Part shown: positions 60,858 through 64,000 of the stretch, one piece after another
Layout of the letters: each line of letters starts with the position of its first letter
Position numbering within the stretch: position 1 is the first letter of the stretch
Origin: CAYSAQ01 sp964429235
GTDB taxonomy: Bacteria; Margulisbacteria; Riflemargulisbacteria; GWF2-35-9; DYQY01
DNA length: 64,000 nucleotides
Direction of reading: 5' to 3'
NCBI GenBank assembly: GCA_964429235.1
Contig: CAYSAQ010000006.1
Coordinates: forward strand, 1-64,000
Notes under the pieces: model-generated
What the model was told of the DNA's origin: nothing
The model's input: only the letters and a program-made list of their open reading frames with translations
The model's database searches: none
Program-made: the position numbers and the translations under genes

Positions 60858-60917
60858 TTTTAAAAAACATACTCCATAATCAATAATTATTCATAAAAAA
60901 AGAACTATAGCTTCTTA

Positions 60918-60972
60918 TTGTTTTACTCTCCCTCTTGAGAGGGAGCCGGAGGGTGTGTATACTAACCCTATG
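60918..60972. repeat. Direct repeat copy 1, left edge of assembly gap
   Basis: These 55 bases are identical to 61073-61127. They include CTCCCTCTTGAGAGGGAG (a palindrome) and end at the ATG that opens the GHKL ATPase gene in the second copy. The exact length and abutment to the N run suggest overlapping contig ends. Confidence 0.85.
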
Positions 60973-61072
60973 NNNNNNNNNNNNNNNNNNNNNNNNNNNN
61001 NNNNNNNNNNNNNNNNNNNNNNNNNNNNNNNNNNNNNNNNNNNNNNNNNNNNNNNNNNNNNNNNNNNNNNNN
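60973..61072. other. Assembly gap (100 N)
   Basis: Exactly 100 undetermined bases, the standard size for an unknown gap. Both flanks carry the same 55-bp sequence, so the gap is probably an artefact and the true length may be zero or negative. Confidence 0.95.
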
Positions 61073-61127
61073 TTGTTTTACTCTCCCTCTTGAGAGGGAG
61101 CCGGAGGGTGTGTATACTAACCCTATG
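61073..61127. repeat. Direct repeat copy 2, right edge of assembly gap
   Basis: Identical to 60918-60972. It contains the promoter and the first three bases of the GHKL ATPase gene. Confidence 0.85.
61090..61118 (+). promoter_or_regulatory. Promoter of the GHKL ATPase gene, within a palindromic repeat
   Basis: TTGAGA (61090-61095) and TATACT (61113-61118) are 17 bases apart, and the ATG follows after six bases. The -35 box lies in the palindrome CTCCCTCTTGAGAGGGAG, so an extragenic palindrome supplies part of the promoter. Confidence 0.55.
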
Positions 61128-61697
61128 GATTCAATAACAATTCAAATACCAGCTTTGAACGGAAGTTCACCAAAAAAGTTCATGGAACACGGTAAAGAAC
61201 TATTACCTTCTATTGAAAAAATACTACCAATCAGCAAATATCACACAAAAACAGCAACTACTATTATTGCCATGATTGCTGAAAATAACAAACACACAAG
61301 CAATAGCCCTATCAACATTAAAATAAACGCTAATGAACTAAGAATATTAATAACAGCAACAGACGAAGGCCCTGGTTTCAAACACGATATACTCAAAAGC
61401 ACACAAGAAAAATTCTCAACAGAAACTGGCAGTTTAGGCAAAGGATTAATATCACTTATCCGAATGATTATTTCTTGTAGGGGTGAAATATTAATACAAA
61501 ATAATAAAACAAATAATGGATATTGTTTCAAAGAATCTAGTGTCTTAACTGGCGTTCAATTAGATAGCAGAATTTCCGCTATAAAGACTTTTGCAAATAC
61601 GAATACAAATGGTACGTTAATAAAAATAATGATACCGACACAAAGCTTAAGAAAAGATACTAGTTCTATAAACCTGGACTCTTATGTTCAGTGGTGA
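61125..61697 (+). CDS. Small GHKL ATPase (RsbW/RsbT-like)
   Basis: The 190-residue single-domain protein has an N-box-like AENNKHTSN near residue 47, the D-box ATDEGPGF near residue 72 (ATP-lid Asp and Gly), and a G2 box GSLGKGLISLIRMI near residue 96. The end strand is NGTLIKIMIP. This is the Bergerat fold found in anti-sigma-factor kinases and histidine kinases; without other domains it may be a serine kinase or switch protein. The start at 61125 (MDSITIQIPALNG) follows a promoter directly. An ATG at 61110 lies inside the promoter and is unlikely. Confidence 0.75.
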   Translation: MDSITIQIPALNGSSPKKFMEHGKELLPSIEKILPISKYHTKTATTIIAMIAENNKHTSNSPINIKINANELRILITATDEGPGFKHDILKSTQEKFSTETGSLGKGLISLIRMIISCRGEILIQNNKTNNGYCFKESSVLTGVQLDSRISAIKTFANTNTNGTLIKIMIPTQSLRKDTSSINLDSYVQW

Positions 61698-61876
61698 CCT
61701 CACCCGCTGATAATTATAAAATTTCTTAAAACATTAATCTATCAGCACCCTCTCCTAAAAGAGAGTGTTTAGTTAATATCCTATATAAACGAATTATTCA
61801 TAAACCTTCTCCCTTTAGGAGAAGGTGGCTTGTTCCATATATTTTCAATAATCTCAATTATTTAAGCCGGATGAGG
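61698..61876. other. Convergent intergenic region with two palindromes
   Basis: No gene is seen. Two imperfect palindromes, CACCCTCTCCTAAAAGAGAGTG (at about 61746-61767) and CCTTCTCCCTTTAGGAGAAGG (at about 61804-61824), lie between the convergent GHKL ATPase and chemoreceptor genes. They may act as terminators or belong to the dispersed palindromic repeats of this genome. Confidence 0.5.
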
Positions 61877-63883
61877 TTAGCTTTCTAAAGTTTCCTGCAA
61901 CTTTCTAGAAAGATCTCTAATATTATGAATTAATTTAACATTCATATCTGTAACCTGAGTAAGATCAAAAGCAGAAACCGAAACTTCTTCTGCAATAGAA
62001 TTATTATCATGAGCAATATTTTCAACTTCTTTTGTTTCTAATAACATCTGCCCGGTACTTGATTCTATTAGATCCAACTCCTCAATACTCTTAGTAAATA
62101 TCGCAGATACATCTTTAGAACTATCTGCTATAGCCTTAGATGAATCAGCTAATGATTTGATAGAAATAGAATTTTCATCAACTGATGCGAACAACTGTTC
62201 TGTTATACTCATTACATTATCAAAACTACTGGACATAGTTTCAGTCGAACTATAGATGTTTTCCACCATACTAACAGTATTATCAACTGCATCAATAATA
62301 TTTAATAATGCAACTTTTGCATTCTCAGTCTGAGTAACTCCATGCTCTACCTGTTCATTACTCTTATCCATAGAATCTGCTGCTTCTTTAGTGATATTTT
62401 GAATTGTATAAAGTAAATCAGCTATCTCTTTTGTAGCTTTGCCAGATTTCTCAGCAAGCTTTCTTACCTCATCCGCAACAACAACGAAACCAACACCAGC
62501 TTCTCCTGCTCTAGCAGCTTCAATAGCTGCATTAAGTGCAAGTAAGTTTGTCTGATCTGCTATATCATCGATAATATCAATAATATCTTGTATTCTCCTT
62601 GAATACTGAGCTAAATCACTAATTTTAGAAGATGAATTAAGTACTATTGTTTTGATGTCAGACATCTCTCTATATATATTCTCTACGCTAATCTTCCCTT
62701 TTTCTGCAACTTCAGATGAGGCAATAGAACTATTATAAACATGCTTAGTGTTATCTTTAATCTGATTAACTGCTTCCAATGTTCCTTTCATGTTCTCACT
62801 TGTAAGCTCAATCTTATCTCTTTGTATCTGAGCATTCTCATTTAAGGCTTGAATAAGCTGATTTGTATTTTGTAAGACTGTTGTATTGTTCTGCACACTT
62901 TGGTTTTGAACTTTCACATTGTCATTAATATTAGTAACACTAAGGCCTACCTGAGCTATTGCACCCCCAACTGTAGTCAATCGTTCAGTCTGCGACATAG
63001 CACCTTTTGCTACCTCAAGTAATGCCGTTGTTAGTTTATGAAATCTTGAAGATATTTCTTTAACATTCTTTTCTAGAGAGTCCAAATTGTTATGTAAATC
63101 ATCAGATAAACTACTAGACCTTGTAACAAAGTCTTGGAAATATTCAACTAATCTTAAATATTCTTTTTTCACTGGAAGGAATGTGCCGAACAACTCAACT
63201 TTAGGATTGTACCCAACAACATTATCACATAAAGATGTCATCTCCTTTGATAAATTAGCGACATCATGCGCTACTCTTCTTCTCCTAATAACAACAAAAG
63301 AAACAATTGCTAAAATATAACCAATCCCAGAAACAAATAGTAATAACACAAACAAAATGTGATTACTAGGAATATCCTCCAACATAGAGTCAGTACCTAC
63401 AACAATATCTCCTACTACTTTTGCAACAGCTACCTTTCTTACTACAGTATCTTTATCTAATGAAGAAGAATAAACAATATCAGCTGATTGTTCTTCTATT
63501 GCTATGTCCAGTAAATTATTAAGGAAAGGGATGCCTTTTTGATCTTTAAACTCTGACAATGAAATCTTTGTTATATAATAATCTAGTGGATGATATAACA
63601 TGTTTTTAGACATATCTGCTACCCAAAAATACTTATCACCAGATTTAAAATCTTTTATTAACTGTACCTTGTCTTCAGTAGAATCAATCTTTTCTAAAAC
63701 ATTTGCTAATGAATCTAACTGTTCATGAACTTTACTTTTAACTATATCATCAACATTTACATTATCTGAATTAAGTAAGTTAATAGAAACCATCCCTGTC
63801 ATAACAACAGATACAGCCATTAATAAAAATGGAATAAGGTAACAAGCTATTCGTCTTTTAAGGACTTTTTTAATAATTGACAC
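61877..63883 (-). CDS. Methyl-accepting chemotaxis protein
   Basis: The 668-residue chemoreceptor starts at a GTG (63881-63883). It has a membrane segment at about 14-36, a periplasmic sensor of about 140 residues (with SGDKYFWVADMSKNMLYHPLDYYI near 80-103, a Cache-like pattern), a second segment at about 176-199, and a long signalling coiled coil. The hairpin tip IIDDIADQTNLLALNAAIEAARAGEAGVGFVVVADEVRKLAEKSG lies near 440-485. It probably senses a small ligand and controls CheA. Its leader shares the promoter and G6 tract seen in the flagellar genes. Confidence 0.95.
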   Translation of the reverse strand: MSIIKKVLKRRIACYLIPFLLMAVSVVMTGMVSINLLNSDNVNVDDIVKSKVHEQLDSLANVLEKIDSTEDKVQLIKDFKSGDKYFWVADMSKNMLYHPLDYYITKISLSEFKDQKGIPFLNNLLDIAIEEQSADIVYSSSLDKDTVVRKVAVAKVVGDIVVGTDSMLEDIPSNHILFVLLLFVSGIGYILAIVSFVVIRRRRVAHDVANLSKEMTSLCDNVVGYNPKVELFGTFLPVKKEYLRLVEYFQDFVTRSSSLSDDLHNNLDSLEKNVKEISSRFHKLTTALLEVAKGAMSQTERLTTVGGAIAQVGLSVTNINDNVKVQNQSVQNNTTVLQNTNQLIQALNENAQIQRDKIELTSENMKGTLEAVNQIKDNTKHVYNSSIASSEVAEKGKISVENIYREMSDIKTIVLNSSSKISDLAQYSRRIQDIIDIIDDIADQTNLLALNAAIEAARAGEAGVGFVVVADEVRKLAEKSGKATKEIADLLYTIQNITKEAADSMDKSNEQVEHGVTQTENAKVALLNIIDAVDNTVSMVENIYSSTETMSSSFDNVMSITEQLFASVDENSISIKSLADSSKAIADSSKDVSAIFTKSIEELDLIESSTGQMLLETKEVENIAHDNNSIAEEVSVSAFDLTQVTDMNVKLIHNIRDLSRKLQETLES

Positions 63884-63887
63884 TAAT

Positions 63888-63893
63888 CCCCCC
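63888..63893 (-). promoter_or_regulatory. G6 tract before the chemoreceptor gene
   Basis: The leader reads GATCTGGGGGGATTA and then GTG, with the G run four bases before the start codon. It is nearly the same as the flgH leader. Confidence 0.6.
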
Positions 63894-63916
63894 AGATCAA
63901 TAAAATCTATATTTAT

Positions 63917-63945
63917 ATATTAGTCACAAAAAGGTGCTCTGACAA
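63917..63945 (-). promoter_or_regulatory. Promoter of the chemoreceptor gene
   Basis: On the minus strand, TTGTCA (63940-63945) and TAATAT (63917-63922) are 17 bases apart. It matches the flagellar-operon promoter except for one -35 base. Confidence 0.65.
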
Positions 63946-64000
63946 TGCCTCTGACCATTCTCTTATAGGATAATTTAATGATTTTTTTAGCTTTAAATTA

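Noticed and set aside
60918..61127. Insertion-sequence target duplication or attachment sites
   Set aside because: The repeat abuts a 100-N gap exactly and equals a typical k-mer length, so an assembly overlap explains it better.
1..64000. CRISPR array, rRNA genes, transposase or phage structural genes
   Set aside because: I saw no regularly spaced repeats, no rRNA-like stretches, and no transposase, integrase or capsid proteins.

Overview
The window is a 64 kb stretch of a low-GC genome, tightly packed and mostly transcribed on the minus strand. It encodes a flagellated bacterium with an outer membrane: FlgH and FlgI (L and P rings) and an LptF/LptG-type permease are present. It also carries an R3H/SpoIIIAA-like (Ycf45-type) ATPase, a UPF0182 protein, a PPi-dependent phosphofructokinase and a 6S-like RNA next to a purine gene. 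This mix suggests an uncultured lineage near Cyanobacteria and their sister phyla, for example Margulisbacteria. That placement is an inference and is not proven here. An exact 100-N gap flanked by identical 55-bp ends indicates a draft short-read assembly.

Layout. 1-4556: a partial unknown gene, then ndk, argH, argG and purA (transcribed purA to ndk), preceded by a candidate 6S RNA with its own promoter (4594-4811). 4835-11412: a housekeeping run read ybaB, recR, HU, R3H ATPase, tmk, holB, ricT, HIT, rpsU, lptF/G. 11530-12956: divergent flhG and an ArgA-like acetyltransferase. 12988-23156: a large flagellar basal-body operon (flgG, flgA, panD, flgH, flgI, flgJ, fliA-like sigma, flgB, flgC, fliE, fliF, short fliG-like, fliH, fliI) with the pantothenate gene panD embedded in it. 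23279-28587: UPF0182, icd and two-subunit fumarase. 28711-30735: argC, tfoX-like and small genes. 30817-36074: an accessory island with a DUF1016/SNase fusion, a PIN toxin-antitoxin pair, a RelBE-type pair and an operon of eight small, mostly membrane or secreted proteins that includes a superinfection-immunity homologue. 36368-38788: a release-factor-like rescue protein and an SOS operon (LexA-like plus Y-family polymerase). 38785-48547: NIF3, an unknown gene, then an envelope operon with a 1816-residue multi-Ig protein, a DUF3307-like protein, DJ-1/PfpI and a sugar epimerase. 48685-54324: a glycolytic operon (PPi-PFK, aldolase, TPI) headed by an unusual membrane-pyrophosphatase-like protein and two tRNAs. 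54362-60857: a glycosyltransferase pair, a tandem-duplicated unknown protein, three tRNAs, a trpB-like remnant, a small Cys-His-Asp protein, TrpB2 and tRNA-Pro. 60858-64000: the assembly gap, a small GHKL ATPase and a chemotaxis receptor.

How the genes work together. Motility genes and the chemoreceptor share a promoter pattern (TTGTC[A/T]-17-TAATAT) and an unusual G6-G7 tract next to their start codons, which suggests common control. Arginine synthesis (argC, ArgA-like, argG, argH) is scattered over several units. PPi-dependent glycolysis sits with a pyrophosphatase-fold protein that has lost several catalytic aspartates. Many stand-alone genes have a -10 box six or seven bases before the start codon and therefore look leaderless.
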